Positions 19,101 through 28,029 of a stretch of DNA of 64,000 nucleotides are shown one piece after another. Numbering within the stretch: the stretch's first letter is position 1; each line of letters opens with the position of its first letter. Source of the DNA: JAHBNG01 sp039028975 (GTDB lineage Bacteria; Chloroflexota; Anaerolineae; Caldilineales; Caldilineaceae); assembly GCA_039028975.1 (NCBI GenBank), contig JBCCHB010000057.1, positions 1 to 64,000 on the forward strand, read 5' to 3'. The notes beneath the pieces are model-generated. The model was not told where the DNA came from. It saw nothing but the letters and a program-made list of their open reading frames with translations, and did not search any database. The position numbers and the translations under genes are program-made.

Positions 19101-21708
19101 AGAGTTGGGCCGTTGGCGTGATCTGATCGGTTGGTGTCAGGTTTTGGGAATAGACAATGGTGGCTGTGCCATCCCCATAACCAACGGCGAGATCGACAAT
19201 CCCCGGAATAGCAGGAATAACAGCCATCTCCGCACCCCAACCTTGCTGATAGAAAGCAGCCATGATGGTATCGGGATTGCTCGAGTCACCGCTCAAGAGT
19301 CCAGCTTGGTTGCGTCGCCAAACAGTCAGCAGATCGCCGGCGCTATTTCGGGCAACTTTGGGAAATGCGTCTAAGACACCATTGTCCGTCACCAGCTTTG
19401 GGGCACTCCAACTTGACGTTGTGGGGCTGTAGATAGCTGTAGCAATCTCAATCTGATTGGCCGTAGTCATGGTTAGGGTCGCATCAGCGGTGAGCTCTGC
19501 GTTCATGTGATGCCATACGGCAACCGCTTCGCTGCCACCCACTTGGCTATTGCTTGCCCAAGCAATCTGAGGTGCCCCATCTAAACGGGCATTATCAGTT
19601 ATGGCGGCTGGCTGGCTCCAGGCTGCGCCATTCCACTGGCTAAAGTAAATTTCATGGGCCTGACCCACTGGCTTGGCGGCATCAGTCTGAACCCAGGTCA
19701 GCAGAGGGTAGCCGGTATCAGGGTGCATGGTCATGGAGAGTTCAGGATAGGGGTAGACATTACTGACCAGCACTTCGGTTATGGCGTCCGATGGAGCCAA
19801 TTGAAGGGAGCGCGATTGTCCTGAAATCCTACCCATGATTTGACCAGCACCGGGTGCGAGTTGAAGCGCCTCCGCACCGTCAGCGCGATAGTGCCCAATC
19901 AGACGCCACTCGCTCTTCTCCAATTGGTCGAGCAGCCTAGCCATATTGGCTTGGGGTGGGTATGTCCAGGTAATTTCGCCCTTGGCTTCCCGTGTAAACC
20001 ACAAGGCGCGGAATTTGGCCCCTACTTCACCTTTAAGTTCAATCTTGTCAAATTCCCAATCTTCCGTAATGGGAAGAGAGATTTCACCGGGCCTTTGGAA
20101 GGTGATTCCACCGCTGGCACCAGCATAGACATCCACTTCGACAACAACGATATCCGCACGGAATCCGCCCTGCAGACCAATGCTTCCGCCTAGGTTCAGA
20201 TCTTTAAAGACCAGGGCGTTGAGTTGGCTATCTTGGACTTGGATGTTTGCTATCTTGGCATCGATCCCGATTTTACCGTCTACATAAAACTCTCCCAATT
20301 TGCCGACGAACTCTTCCAGCTCGAAAAATACGACGATGGTATCCACAGTACGACCAACGGCTACGTTAAAGTAAGTAACCATGACCAGCACTGGTTTACG
20401 GTAGATTGTTTCTGTGTAGTCAAGCTTTGCACCGATAAAGCCATGGGGTGGTGCAAAGTTACAAGGACTTACACGCTGGGACTCAATGCCGCCATAGCCA
20501 GTTAGGGCAACGTTGGAGTCGAGAAATTTGAATCCCCCTTTCGCGGAGAGTTCGGCTTTGGGCGCGGTAGAACAGTCAAGCGGAATAACGAGTTTACCCT
20601 CTGCACCCCATTCAAATTTAACTTTCCCATCGGGTGGCCCGTAGCGCAGCGCGTCGATAGAAAAAGGCGTTTTAGGGACTTTCATACTCATTTCATAAGC
20701 ATCACTGCCCCCAACACCAACCGTGCCAGATGCCATAACGGGCAAGCTAGACAACCCCATACTAAATAGCCCCCCAATCCACAGCGGTTGAGGAATAGAG
20801 TAAAACTGATATGTCTTGGGCGTCGACGATTGGCCATTCTCGCCGCTGGCTTTGGCGACGATCTCTAGTCTATTTAGGCCATCTTGCAGTTCACTGCCCA
20901 TATTGAGGGTATGGGTTGCAAGGCTACCAGATGCCTCTTCGCTAGCGATTACCTGACCGTTGAGCTTAAAGTCGACCTTGCCAGGGGGATTGCCTAACCA
21001 ATTCACCTTAACCTTGATGGGGTTCTCTACGGGAATTCCTTCAAGGTAGCGGGTATTGTCTAGCTTATATTTGGGTTCCACGTTGACGATGGCAGGCTTG
21101 CCCCCGCAGATAGTGAATTCGTGGGCATCCCACCACTGTCCAACAGAGGAGAGGGTGTTGCTAGCAGAAAATTGAAGAACGCCTCCCACATAGACGCGTA
21201 CTGTGGCTGTAGTGGCCGTGGCGCTAGGGCTGCCTCTTTCAGTTAGTGAGCCTACTACTGTCTCTGTGGTTTTGGCAACACGTCTCTTATAGACCGACCA
21301 TGGGTCAAGCTGATTTTGGTTGCCAGTCTGTCCATCGCCAATTTGTTCAGCCTGTACACCAGACTCGTTATGATCAGCGTAGTAGTGAAGTTGAATTCTG
21401 TACGTGCCGGTAACCGGCTCACTCATGGTGAACGTCTCCGGACCAAAGCCATCCACATCATCATAATCGAGCTGACCACCTGGGATCCCGCCCAAGTCGC
21501 GGTACCAAGCATGATTACCTTCAGGGTCGTAGGTATGCAGATCAATATCAGTCTGATTGGTATTCCATGAGAGAACAATGCGCAGATCACCGTACTCATA
21601 ACAGTCCTGTTGTGCTGCGACTCCAGGGGCCTCTATCATGACAAATAGGCCAAATCCAACAATCGAACCAATGAGCAACCAAACAATCATCTTTTTGGGG
21701 GTAAACAT
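16177..21708 (-). CDS. Giant secreted multidomain protein (DUF2135-like, CARDB, PKD, cadherin-like repeats)
   Basis: 1843 residues with a signal peptide at 1-33. The N-terminal domain (DLRIVLSWNTNQTDIDLH ... GFGPETFTM ... GTYRIQLHYY) fits the DUF2135/YfaP beta-domain. A long middle region (about 600-1080) has W-rich repeats with NGAxWSxP units, like a propeller. Three CARDB-like domains follow (about 1090-1390), then a PKD domain with WDFGDGTTSTEQNPTHTF. Last come four cadherin/VCBS-like modules (VLxNDSDxDGDxLSI ... YTPxxGFxGT). Three of these are almost identical 93-residue units. The tail is TRIFLPVVQE. GGAGG precedes the ATG well. Likely a cell-surface adhesin or large matrix protein; no enzyme motif seen. 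Confidence 0.85.
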   Translation of the reverse strand: MFTPKKMIVWLLIGSIVGFGLFVMIEAPGVAAQQDCYEYGDLRIVLSWNTNQTDIDLHTYDPEGNHAWYRDLGGIPGGQLDYDDVDGFGPETFTMSEPVTGTYRIQLHYYADHNESGVQAEQIGDGQTGNQNQLDPWSVYKRRVAKTTETVVGSLTERGSPSATATTATVRVYVGGVLQFSASNTLSSVGQWWDAHEFTICGGKPAIVNVEPKYKLDNTRYLEGIPVENPIKVKVNWLGNPPGKVDFKLNGQVIASEEASGSLATHTLNMGSELQDGLNRLEIVAKASGENGQSSTPKTYQFYSIPQPLWIGGLFSMGLSSLPVMASGTVGVGGSDAYEMSMKVPKTPFSIDALRYGPPDGKVKFEWGAEGKLVIPLDCSTAPKAELSAKGGFKFLDSNVALTGYGGIESQRVSPCNFAPPHGFIGAKLDYTETIYRKPVLVMVTYFNVAVGRTVDTIVVFFELEEFVGKLGEFYVDGKIGIDAKIANIQVQDSQLNALVFKDLNLGGSIGLQGGFRADIVVVEVDVYAGASGGITFQRPGEISLPITEDWEFDKIELKGEVGAKFRALWFTREAKGEITWTYPPQANMARLLDQLEKSEWRLIGHYRADGAEALQLAPGAGQIMGRISGQSRSLQLAPSDAITEVLVSNVYPYPELSMTMHPDTGYPLLTWVQTDAAKPVGQAHEIYFSQWNGAAWSQPAAITDNARLDGAPQIAWASNSQVGGSEAVAVWHHMNAELTADATLTMTTANQIEIATAIYSPTTSSWSAPKLVTDNGVLDAFPKVARNSAGDLLTVWRRNQAGLLSGDSSNPDTIMAAFYQQGWGAEMAVIPAIPGIVDLAVGYGDGTATIVYSQNLTPTDQITPTAQLLTSNWNGTSWSAPTQLTDDANGHRDPQILYNTANEPILLWLAGDTLYLRNMTTSSQQVLPLPDDLDGIDEFYALIDSTGNLAALFVNQSLPRNLYLAYYDQTYNVWGNPKAITDNMASEKYLAPVFDAAGQLFVAYTSTAVDLVDKTLTENGESTTFAIPEEGQTDLMTLVYSFARNLTLQDTDLSVSQINAPLGSTVILSATVRNSGEKAVDGVTVAFYLDEPFYNDLIASVVISDVLPGNSSRVVTTSVTVPSFDYDIYAVVDSADVVIESNESDNQARIAIIGPDLDIIGTQVRYWGGANADLVTTIYNRGLSRIPSSLLSYQIDEVNGREVLSTTMPGLDADESVTVTTYLDLSTLDAGRYPMIAEVEPGGSDLSETNNRDQFTLQILPDLQVASQSIDHSPLYSPTVYITSTIVNAGAGSSTPVTFGLYRSDTFDSISRLYTQTVEVLTPTASITIATAVAGPLCSLYVVVDQDGGLDEITKVNNIAALETTTTTCVDFWYEAISGTPESPPYTVQFQDLSTGEKSAWLWDFGDGTTSTEQNPTHTFMNAGRYSITLTLSSENGEPGGVISLLRSELIEVVGAPNRDPTASDESTTTSINTAITVNVLENDSDPDGDALSITAISTPTNGIAVIAGTSIVYTPTAGFTGTETIFYTLSDGRGGEAIATVTIDVTQPNRGPAAIKDAFDVEFDSTDNTLNVLSNDSDADGDSLSISAVTQPANGTVTIDGQQLLYTPKTGFSGTDSFTYTVFDGQVEAQASVTITVASQPNRGPAAINDAFDVDFDSTDNTLNVLSNDSDADGDSLSISAVTQPANGTVTIDGQQLLYTPRMGFSGTDSFTYTVFDGQVEAQASVTITVASQPNRGPAAINDAFDVDFDSADNTLNVLSNDSDADGDSLSISAVTQPANGTVTIDGQQLLYTPRMGFSGTDSFTYTVFDGQVEAQASVTITVQPNDDGDDTRIFLPVVQE
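16235..17071. repeat. Three tandem 279-bp coding repeats
   Basis: Three consecutive 279-bp units (landmark ACAGTGATGG at 16235 and 16514, and again about 279 bases on) encode the last three cadherin-like modules. They differ at only a handful of bases, so they arose by recent duplication or are kept alike by gene conversion. A fourth, clearly older unit follows at about 17065-17335. Confidence 0.92.
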
Positions 21709-22046
21709 ATCACTTTCTCCTCCGCTTCATCGGATACGGCTCTGTATTATGGACTCCTTGCTACTTTGTTGGGTTAAGTAGTAAACGTAGCACGCCCATT
21801 ATACGTCAAAAGACCTATCGGAGATCTACCCTATCTCTACTAAGCTGCGGACGACTTCAAACGAAGCTGAGTATATAAGATTATTTGCAGTAGAGTAAAA
21901 GTAACACATAGCCCGTTCAGGAAGCACGCCCCGTGCGGTTCTGCCTTTGTGCATGACTTTTACAGAACTGCGATTATTTACAACGAAGCATGATGCCCAA
22001 GCCCCTCCAATCCCTCAGTTTACTTAGTAGAGGATCCTTGTTCCCC
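21709..22046. other. 338-base gap, no gene recognised
   Basis: Upstream of the giant secreted gene and downstream of ogt. Apart from the GGAGG ribosome site of the giant gene at its edge, no repeat copy, hairpin with a T-run or RNA gene was seen. Confidence 0.5.
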
Positions 22047-22514
22047 TTACGCCAACAACGCCCCCTCATGCTTCAGCAGCCACTCCTTCCGCCAAAGCCC
22101 ACCACCATACCCGGTTAGCCGACCGTTGCTGCCGATGATCCGATGACAGGGTACGATAATAGAGATGGGGTTCTGGCCGTTGGCGGCTCCCACTGCGCGT
22201 ACGGCCTTGGGATGGTCTAAGGCATTGGCGATGTCCAGGTAGGAGACTGTGGTGCCGTAGTCAACGCTTAGAAGCTGATTCCAGACTCTCTTCTGGAAGT
22301 CGGTGCCGCGCATCTTCAAAGGCAGATCAAACGCACGCCGCCCTGATTGAAAATAGGCGTCAAGCTGCTCTACTGCGGCTTCAATCGGTGGTGAGGAGGC
22401 GACCTCATCGCGGCGTTTCTCCACAAAATAGAGGGTATTCACGGCCTCTTCGGTTCCACCGATTTCGACCAATCCAATGACTGAATCATAGTAACCATAA
22501 AAGGAGGTTTCCAC
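22047..22514 (-). CDS. ogt: Methylated-DNA-protein cysteine methyltransferase
   Basis: 155 residues. The active site IIVPCHRIIG has the acceptor cysteine at 123, preceded by the DNA-binding segment (YGTTVSYLDIANALDHPKAVRAVG) and followed by LTGYGGGLWRKEWLLKHE. It removes O6-methyl groups from guanine in a suicide reaction. The GTG start overlaps the stop codon of the upstream gamma-carbonic anhydrase gene by one base (TAGTG), so translation is probably coupled. AGGGAG lies just upstream. The absence of an Ada-type regulatory domain points to an Ogt-type enzyme. Confidence 0.92.
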   Translation of the reverse strand: METSFYGYYDSVIGLVEIGGTEEAVNTLYFVEKRRDEVASSPPIEAAVEQLDAYFQSGRRAFDLPLKMRGTDFQKRVWNQLLSVDYGTTVSYLDIANALDHPKAVRAVGAANGQNPISIIVPCHRIIGSNGRLTGYGGGLWRKEWLLKHEGALLA

Positions 22515-23026
22515 TACTCTCCCTCCTGAAATCGACGGGCGCGCTCAACATAGTGTCTGGCAGAGTTCCGGTTCTTCTCGATCTCTTCTTTAGTCAGTGA
22601 GCGCACAGCTTTGGCCGGGCTGCCCAGGAGCAGCGAGCCAGGTGGGAACTCTTTTCCTTCCGTTACCAAAGCGCCTGCGCCCACTATGGAGTTTTCGCCT
22701 ATGACGGCACCATTGAGAAGAATTGACCCCATGCCGACCACCGTATTGTCACCCACGGTTGCGCCGTGGACAATGGCACCATGCCCTACAGTTACCCCTT
22801 CGCCAATGGTGATAGGGAAGCCCGGATCGACATGAAAGATGGTTCCTTCCTGAATATTAGAGCCAGAACCAATGTGGATAGGCTCGTTATCGCCGCGCAG
22901 GGTCGCGTTAAACCAGACGCCACATCCCTCAGCTAAGTAGACCTCACCCACAATCACGGCCCCTTGAGCCACAAAGACCGATGGATGCAGTAGTTCTGGG
23001 TTAAATTTTACTTTCGAGATTGTCAT
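22514..23026 (-). CDS. Gamma-carbonic-anhydrase-like hexapeptide-repeat protein
   Basis: About 170 residues from the ATG at 23026, which overlaps the preceding stop as ATGA; a longer frame starts at 23044. It has the left-handed beta-helix hexapeptide repeats and the zinc histidines expected of gamma-carbonic anhydrases (IFHVD ... GHGAIVHG). The YrdA/PaaY-like branch hydrates CO2 or is a catalytically silent relative. It is the middle gene of a tightly overlapping RraA-like / gamma-CA / ogt operon. Confidence 0.85.
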   Translation of the reverse strand: MTISKVKFNPELLHPSVFVAQGAVIVGEVYLAEGCGVWFNATLRGDNEPIHIGSGSNIQEGTIFHVDPGFPITIGEGVTVGHGAIVHGATVGDNTVVGMGSILLNGAVIGENSIVGAGALVTEGKEFPPGSLLLGSPAKAVRSLTKEEIEKNRNSARHYVERARRFQEGE

Positions 23027-23769
23027 GACAAGGTTGCTTTCCATTCGGCCATCATTTCGGGGGTAGGTGGGTAATATTTACCGGGAGCGACCTTGTCGGC
23101 CATGATCTTCTCTTTGATGTAGGCTTCTACTCCCTCATGATCCTCTACAATTTGAACGCACTCTGCAGCAAACCAGGAGGGAACCACGACAACGCCGTCA
23201 TCATCACCAACTAATACATCACCAGGACGAACCAGGACGCCACCGCACTGGATATCGACGTTTTCTTCCGCGGCGATGGACCAGGGGACATTCCCGAAGG
23301 GTGAGCGTGCTCGGGCATAAACGATGAGACCATAGTTCTCTTCGTTCATCACATCTAAGTCGCGAATACCGCCGTCAGTTACAATGCCATCGGCGTTGTT
23401 CATCTTGAGTTGGAGCGCCTTTACATCGCCAAAGACCACTGGTTTGGGATTGCCCATGAGGTCGGCTACCAGCACATCGCCAGGGCCGCAGCGGGCCATG
23501 GCCTTGTATTCGGGTGACTCTTCGCCAATGACAACTTCAGCCAGCAGATCAGGGCGCGGTGGCAAGAAGCGTAGGGTGCGCGCCCGAGCAGCCAGCCGCT
23601 TTCCTGGCGTATAGGGAAATACATTTTCCATAAAGGGCAGATCGACCTGGGCATCTTTCCAGACGTGGTTCCAGACGGTTGCCACAGGTAACTTTTTAAA
23701 GCGCTCTAAGATATCTTGAGGGACGTCAACCGGCGCGTAAGATCGAGTGGCGTCTGATTGCTCTGTCAC
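23023..23769 (-). CDS. RraA-family protein (4-hydroxy-4-methyl-2-oxoglutarate aldolase-like)
   Basis: About 248 residues. The chosen start is the GTG at 23769, because TGGAGGAACCTT lies directly before it; the frame extends to a TTG at 23808 without a ribosome site. GDVLVADLMG and GIVTDGGIRD carry the Arg and Asp used by RraA-fold aldolases for substrate and metal binding. The family includes HMG/CHA aldolase, oxaloacetate decarboxylases and the RNase E inhibitor RraA. The intact Arg-Asp motif favours a lyase. First gene of the three-gene operon. Confidence 0.78.
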   Translation of the reverse strand: MTEQSDATRSYAPVDVPQDILERFKKLPVATVWNHVWKDAQVDLPFMENVFPYTPGKRLAARARTLRFLPPRPDLLAEVVIGEESPEYKAMARCGPGDVLVADLMGNPKPVVFGDVKALQLKMNNADGIVTDGGIRDLDVMNEENYGLIVYARARSPFGNVPWSIAAEENVDIQCGGVLVRPGDVLVGDDDGVVVVPSWFAAECVQIVEDHEGVEAYIKEKIMADKVAPGKYYPPTPEMMAEWKATLS

Positions 23770-23963
23770 AAGGTTCCTCCATATAGGTGTTTTAGTGCTA
23801 CGATGCAATGCAGTTTGTCATTGCGTACGCTCATCAGGTAGACTGAGGGGAAAAGGAAAGGTTGAATCTCCAAATAAGTTTAGCATGATACTCGCTAAGA
23901 GAGCAATCGGCCCATGCATCTTGGCTTATATCTTACGCCGACCATCAAAGAGGCAATACGAAA

Positions 23964-25349
23964 ATGAGCACCAAATACCGCAACGTGATGTTTCTCATTG
24001 CCGACGACTGGAGTCCCCTGGCTGAATGTTACGGCAACACGGTCTTGCAGATGCCGCGCATCAACGAGTTGGCCAAACGTAGCGTAGCCTTCGATTACGC
24101 ATTCTGCACCAGCCCCTCCTGTGCCGTAAGTCGGGCCAGCATCTTAACCGGGCAGCATAGCCACGTCCATGGCCAGTACGGTCACTGTCATGGCATCCAA
24201 GGTTTCCGCACCCACGAATGGATGTCTTCAACGCCCCAATCCCTACGCGAGGCTGGATTCGCCACCGCTTGCATCGGCAAGAAGCACGTTGAACCTTACA
24301 GTATTTACCCCTTTGAATATGAGCCAAAGGTAGATACGCGCATGGGTGCAGAGATGGCCAGTGCGGCACGCACCTTTCTGAATGATAACCAGGATAAGCC
24401 CTTCTACCTCCACGTGGGGTTTGCCGATCCTCACCGGGCGCCAGGTGGATACGCCAATGAACGGAGCTATCCCAATGTGCCCAAAGTGACCTATTCGCCA
24501 GATGAGGTGATTGTCCCTCCGTTTCTGCCGGATCTGCCTGGGGTTCGTGAAGATTTGGCAGACTACTACCAGGCAGTATCCCGCTTTGATCACAGCGTCG
24601 GACAGCTTCTGGATGTGCTAGAAGAATCGGGTCGTGCCGATGAGACGCTCATTATCCTAACCTCGGATCATGCTATGCCCTTCCCGGGTGCCAAGGCTTC
24701 CTTCTTCGATAGCGGGCATCGAGTACCTTTCCTGGTCTACCATTCTGATTTGCAGGCGGGTGGCACCATGAATCAAGCCCTCATCAATCACTTGGATATC
24801 CGGCCCACGGTGCAGGAGTGGTGTGGCGTGGAAGCGTTGGCAGCACTCTCACCAGAAGCCAATCATCTGGTGAATGAGACGTTGCCTGGACGTTCCTTGC
24901 TGCCCATCCTCGACACGCCAGAGCCAGAGGATTGGGACGAGGTTACCTTTTCTCATTGCTTCCACGAAGTGATTGACTATAATCCCTATCGGGTCCTGCG
25001 GGGACGGAAATATAAGTATGTGCAGAATGTGGCGGCTGATCACCTGACGCCCCTGCCCACGGATCTTTTTCGTTCGAAAACATGGACGGCGGTTCGAGAG
25101 ACGGGTGCTACCCACATGGGCATTCGCTCCACAGAACATACCCGAAAGCACGCCTATGAAGAGCTGTATGATCTAGAGAGCGATCCGTATGAGAGTACCA
25201 ACAGAATCTTGGATCCTGGGCTGGCTCACATCGCTACCGACATGCGAAGTCGCCTCTATGCCATGCGACGCGAGACCAAAGATATGTGGCTGGAGCTAGA
25301 CTTTCAATTCGGGCGGCTAGAACAAGATCCAGATAAAGAGTATCAGTAG
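23964..25349 (+). CDS. Sulfatase-family hydrolase with an unusual CAVSR active-site motif
   Basis: 461 residues of the alkaline-phosphatase/sulfatase fold. DD14-15 bind the metal, the active-site segment is PSCAVSRASILTGQ (C53, R57), and the second metal site is TSDHAMPF. Sulfatases need Cys (or Ser) converted to formylglycine within C-x-P/A-x-R. Here the third position is Val, which may weaken recognition by the formylglycine-generating enzyme. No signal peptide is visible, so it is probably cytoplasmic. AAGAGG stands 11 bases before the ATG. It heads a co-directional run with aldo-keto reductase and lactonase genes, suggesting use of sulfated or modified sugars. Confidence 0.82.
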   Translation: MSTKYRNVMFLIADDWSPLAECYGNTVLQMPRINELAKRSVAFDYAFCTSPSCAVSRASILTGQHSHVHGQYGHCHGIQGFRTHEWMSSTPQSLREAGFATACIGKKHVEPYSIYPFEYEPKVDTRMGAEMASAARTFLNDNQDKPFYLHVGFADPHRAPGGYANERSYPNVPKVTYSPDEVIVPPFLPDLPGVREDLADYYQAVSRFDHSVGQLLDVLEESGRADETLIILTSDHAMPFPGAKASFFDSGHRVPFLVYHSDLQAGGTMNQALINHLDIRPTVQEWCGVEALAALSPEANHLVNETLPGRSLLPILDTPEPEDWDEVTFSHCFHEVIDYNPYRVLRGRKYKYVQNVAADHLTPLPTDLFRSKTWTAVRETGATHMGIRSTEHTRKHAYEELYDLESDPYESTNRILDPGLAHIATDMRSRLYAMRRETKDMWLELDFQFGRLEQDPDKEYQ

Positions 25350-25426
25350 AAACGCGCAAAGCATTTGTCACCCATTCCTTATCTACTGACTATGACTATG
25401 CCTAAGACAGCAAGGAGACCATCACT

Positions 25427-26287
25427 ATGATTGAGAAACGACCTTTTGGGCGAACGGGACACATGAGTACCGTCACCCTCTTTGGGGCAGCCGCGTTAGG
25501 ACGAGTTAGCCAGGCGGATGCAGATCGTACCCTGGATGTTCTCTTGGAACATGGGGTAAACCATATTGACACAGCCGCTAGCTACGGCGACTCGGAGCTA
25601 CGCATCGGACCTTGGATGAAAAATCATCGCAAGGATTTCTTCCTGGCCACCAAAACAGGTGAACGTACCTATCAAGCGGCTCGGGATCAGATTCGCAAAT
25701 CCCTAGAACGCCTCCAAGTGGATCAGGTTGATCTGATTCAGCTTCACAGCTTGAGCGATCCCGATGAATGGGATACGGCAATGGGTGAGGATGGTGCGCT
25801 CAAAGCGGCCATTGAGGCCCGGGACGAGGGGCTTGTCCGCTTTATCGGTGTAACAGGACATGGTTGGACCATTGCAGCCATGCATAAGCGAAGCCTAGCC
25901 CGTTTTGATTTTGATACGCTCCTGCTACCTTATAACCGGCTTATGATGAGCAAACCCAAGTATGCATCCGACTTTGATGAGTTGGTCGAAATAGCCAAGG
26001 AGCGTAACGTGGCGGTCCAGACCATAAAATCGATTGCCCGAGGGCCTTGGGCAACTGAAGAGCGGGCACGCAGCACCTGGTATCAGCCATTAGAAGATCA
26101 GGCGAATATTGACCGGGCTGTCCATTGGGTTGTGGGAAATTCAAACGTCTTTCTCAACACGGCTGGTGATATTGATCTGCTGCCCCTGGTATTAGAATCT
26201 GCCGCCCGCTTTGAGGCTCGCCCATCCGATGAAGAGATGGATGGGATGCTGGCAGATGCGAAGATGTCGTCGATCTTTGGGATTTAG
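25427..26287 (+). CDS. Aldo/keto reductase
   Basis: 286 residues with the (beta/alpha)8 AKR pattern: HIDTAASYGDSE (Asp 48, catalytic Tyr 53), Lys 76 in LATKTGER, and LIQLHSLSD with the active-site His. An NAD(P)H-dependent carbonyl reductase; substrate unknown. AAGGAG precedes the ATG by 9 bases. It lies between the sulfatase and the lactonase, only 41 bases from the latter. Confidence 0.85.
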   Translation: MIEKRPFGRTGHMSTVTLFGAAALGRVSQADADRTLDVLLEHGVNHIDTAASYGDSELRIGPWMKNHRKDFFLATKTGERTYQAARDQIRKSLERLQVDQVDLIQLHSLSDPDEWDTAMGEDGALKAAIEARDEGLVRFIGVTGHGWTIAAMHKRSLARFDFDTLLLPYNRLMMSKPKYASDFDELVEIAKERNVAVQTIKSIARGPWATEERARSTWYQPLEDQANIDRAVHWVVGNSNVFLNTAGDIDLLPLVLESAARFEARPSDEEMDGMLADAKMSSIFGI

Positions 26288-26328
26288 AGAGAAGAGGCGA
26301 ATCACCCAAGACCAAGAAGGAGAACACC

Positions 26329-27423
26329 ATGTCAACTGAAATCCTAACCATCATCGGAACCTATACAAAAAGTATGCCTTTTGTTGAAGCCAAAAGCGAA
26401 GGCATTTACGTCTACAAACTGAACCTAGAAACGGGTGAGCTGACCTATCAGAGCAAGGCTACAGGGATTGACAACCCGGCATTTTTGGCCATTTCACCGA
26501 GCCAGAAATATCTCTATTCAGTCAATGAAGTTATGGAGAGGGATGGGAAAAAGGTAGGCGGCGTCAGCGCCTTTCAACTGGATACTGAAGCGGGCGAATT
26601 GAGCTTCCTCAATACAGAGAGTTCGGAAGGGCCAGGCCCCTGCCACCTTATGGTCGATGCTACAGAGAAGTATGTGTTGGCGGCCAACTATGGCGGTGGC
26701 AGCGTCTGTGTCCTGCCTATTCAACCCGATGGTTCAGTGGGTCCAGCCACCGATTTCATTCAGCACCAGGGTTCCAGCGTGAACCCAAACCGCCAGGAAG
26801 CCGCCCATGCCCACTCAATCAATGTCGACGCCAGCAACCGCTATGCCTACGTGCCAGACTTGGGCATGGACAAGGTGGTGATCTATGATCTGAACGTAGA
26901 GGCGGGGAAGCTGACGCCGAACGCTCAAGCCTTTATTGAAGCCGCACCAGGTGTTGGGCCGCGTCACTTTGACTTTCACCCCAATGGCAGGTTTGCTTAT
27001 GTGATCAACGAACTTGGCAATTCGGTTACAGGTTATGTTTTTGATGAATCAACCGGTTCATTAACCGAAATCTCTACTGCGCCTACCCTGCCCGACGATT
27101 TTGATGGCAACAACACCACCGCCGATATCCATGTTCATCCATCGGGGAAGTTCCTTTACGGGTCCAACCGAGGTCATGACAGTATCGCTATATTCACGGT
27201 GGATGAGACAACTGGTGAATTGACTCCGGCTGGCCATGAATGGACTCAAGGGAAAACCCCGCGCAACTTTGGCATCGATCCAACGGGCAAACTGTTGCTA
27301 GCGGCGAACCAAGACACGGGGTCCATTGCAACCTACTTTATTGACCAAGAGAGCGGTGGATTAACGCCAACAGGACACGTTGCCGATGTGCCGACGCCTG
27401 TCTGTATTAAGATGATTCAATAG
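26329..27423 (+). CDS. 6-phosphogluconolactonase-like seven-bladed beta-propeller lactonase
   Basis: 364 residues with repeated blades of the YbhE type (NPAFLAISPSQKYLYSVNE, GPGPCHLMVD, GPRHFDFHPNGRFAYVINE, HPSGKFLYGSNRGHDSIAIF, TPRNFGIDPTGKLLLAANQ). This family hydrolyses 6-phosphogluconolactone or related sugar lactones. No signal peptide. AGAAGGAGAACACC gives a strong ribosome site. Context (sulfatase, AKR) suggests sugar oxidation and lactone opening. Confidence 0.87.
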   Translation: MSTEILTIIGTYTKSMPFVEAKSEGIYVYKLNLETGELTYQSKATGIDNPAFLAISPSQKYLYSVNEVMERDGKKVGGVSAFQLDTEAGELSFLNTESSEGPGPCHLMVDATEKYVLAANYGGGSVCVLPIQPDGSVGPATDFIQHQGSSVNPNRQEAAHAHSINVDASNRYAYVPDLGMDKVVIYDLNVEAGKLTPNAQAFIEAAPGVGPRHFDFHPNGRFAYVINELGNSVTGYVFDESTGSLTEISTAPTLPDDFDGNNTTADIHVHPSGKFLYGSNRGHDSIAIFTVDETTGELTPAGHEWTQGKTPRNFGIDPTGKLLLAANQDTGSIATYFIDQESGGLTPTGHVADVPTPVCIKMIQ

Positions 27424-27454
27424 TCAGCTTGTCAGCTTGTCAGCTTGTCAGCTG
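27423..27454. repeat. Short tandem repeat, 8-base unit x4
   Basis: Four consecutive GTCAGCTT units (the last ends in G) start at the lactonase stop codon. No function is apparent; replication slippage is the usual origin. Confidence 0.9.
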
Positions 27455-27502
27455 GCCATGTTTCTTAGTTGGTTTTGTGCCTTCTGACACTGTAAAAACA
27501 TT

Positions 27503-28009
27503 ATGCAAGAACAACCAGATACTTTAAATGCACGCATTGGCGTGCTTACGCGTCGAGAAACAGAGGCTCGTATTCTGGCGCCTGTACTCGAGGCGCTAGG
27601 CGATCACTTTGGGCGGGAAGAAGTCATCAAAATCGTTCGGGATACGATCATACGAGTGGCTCAGGAGCAGGGCGGTGAGCTAGCCAAACAGATGGGGGGA
27701 GACTCTATGGATCACTTTGCGGATTCCCTCCAATATTGGACCCAAGATAGCGCGCTAGAAATCGATGTGCTGGAGAAGAATGATGAAACCTTCTCCTTTA
27801 ACGTGACTCGCTGTCGATATGCAGAGCTTTACAAGGCCTTGGGAATCGCTGATTTAGGTGCGGTCCTCTCTTGCAATCGAGATTATGCCCTGATCGAAGG
27901 CTTTAATGGTGATGTGAAGCTGTCTCGCACCCAAACCATCATGCAAGGCGCCTCTCACTGCGATTTCCGATATAAGTTGGGCAAACAACCCATTAATTTA
28001 GTAGAGTAG
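27503..28009 (+). CDS. L-2-amino-thiazoline-4-carboxylic acid hydrolase-family protein
   Basis: 168 residues, close to the full length of this family: RRETEARILAPVLEALGDHFGRE at the start, FNVTRCRYAELYKALGIADLG in the middle, and SRTQTIMQGASHCDFRYKL with conserved Cys and His at the end. The type enzyme opens the thiazoline ring on the way to cysteine; many members are of unknown role. No clear ribosome site. It sits 20 bases before a methyltransferase gene. Confidence 0.78.
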   Translation: MQEQPDTLNARIGVLTRRETEARILAPVLEALGDHFGREEVIKIVRDTIIRVAQEQGGELAKQMGGDSMDHFADSLQYWTQDSALEIDVLEKNDETFSFNVTRCRYAELYKALGIADLGAVLSCNRDYALIEGFNGDVKLSRTQTIMQGASHCDFRYKLGKQPINLVE

Positions 28010-28029
28010 GCGGGTTCAGGTAGATACGA

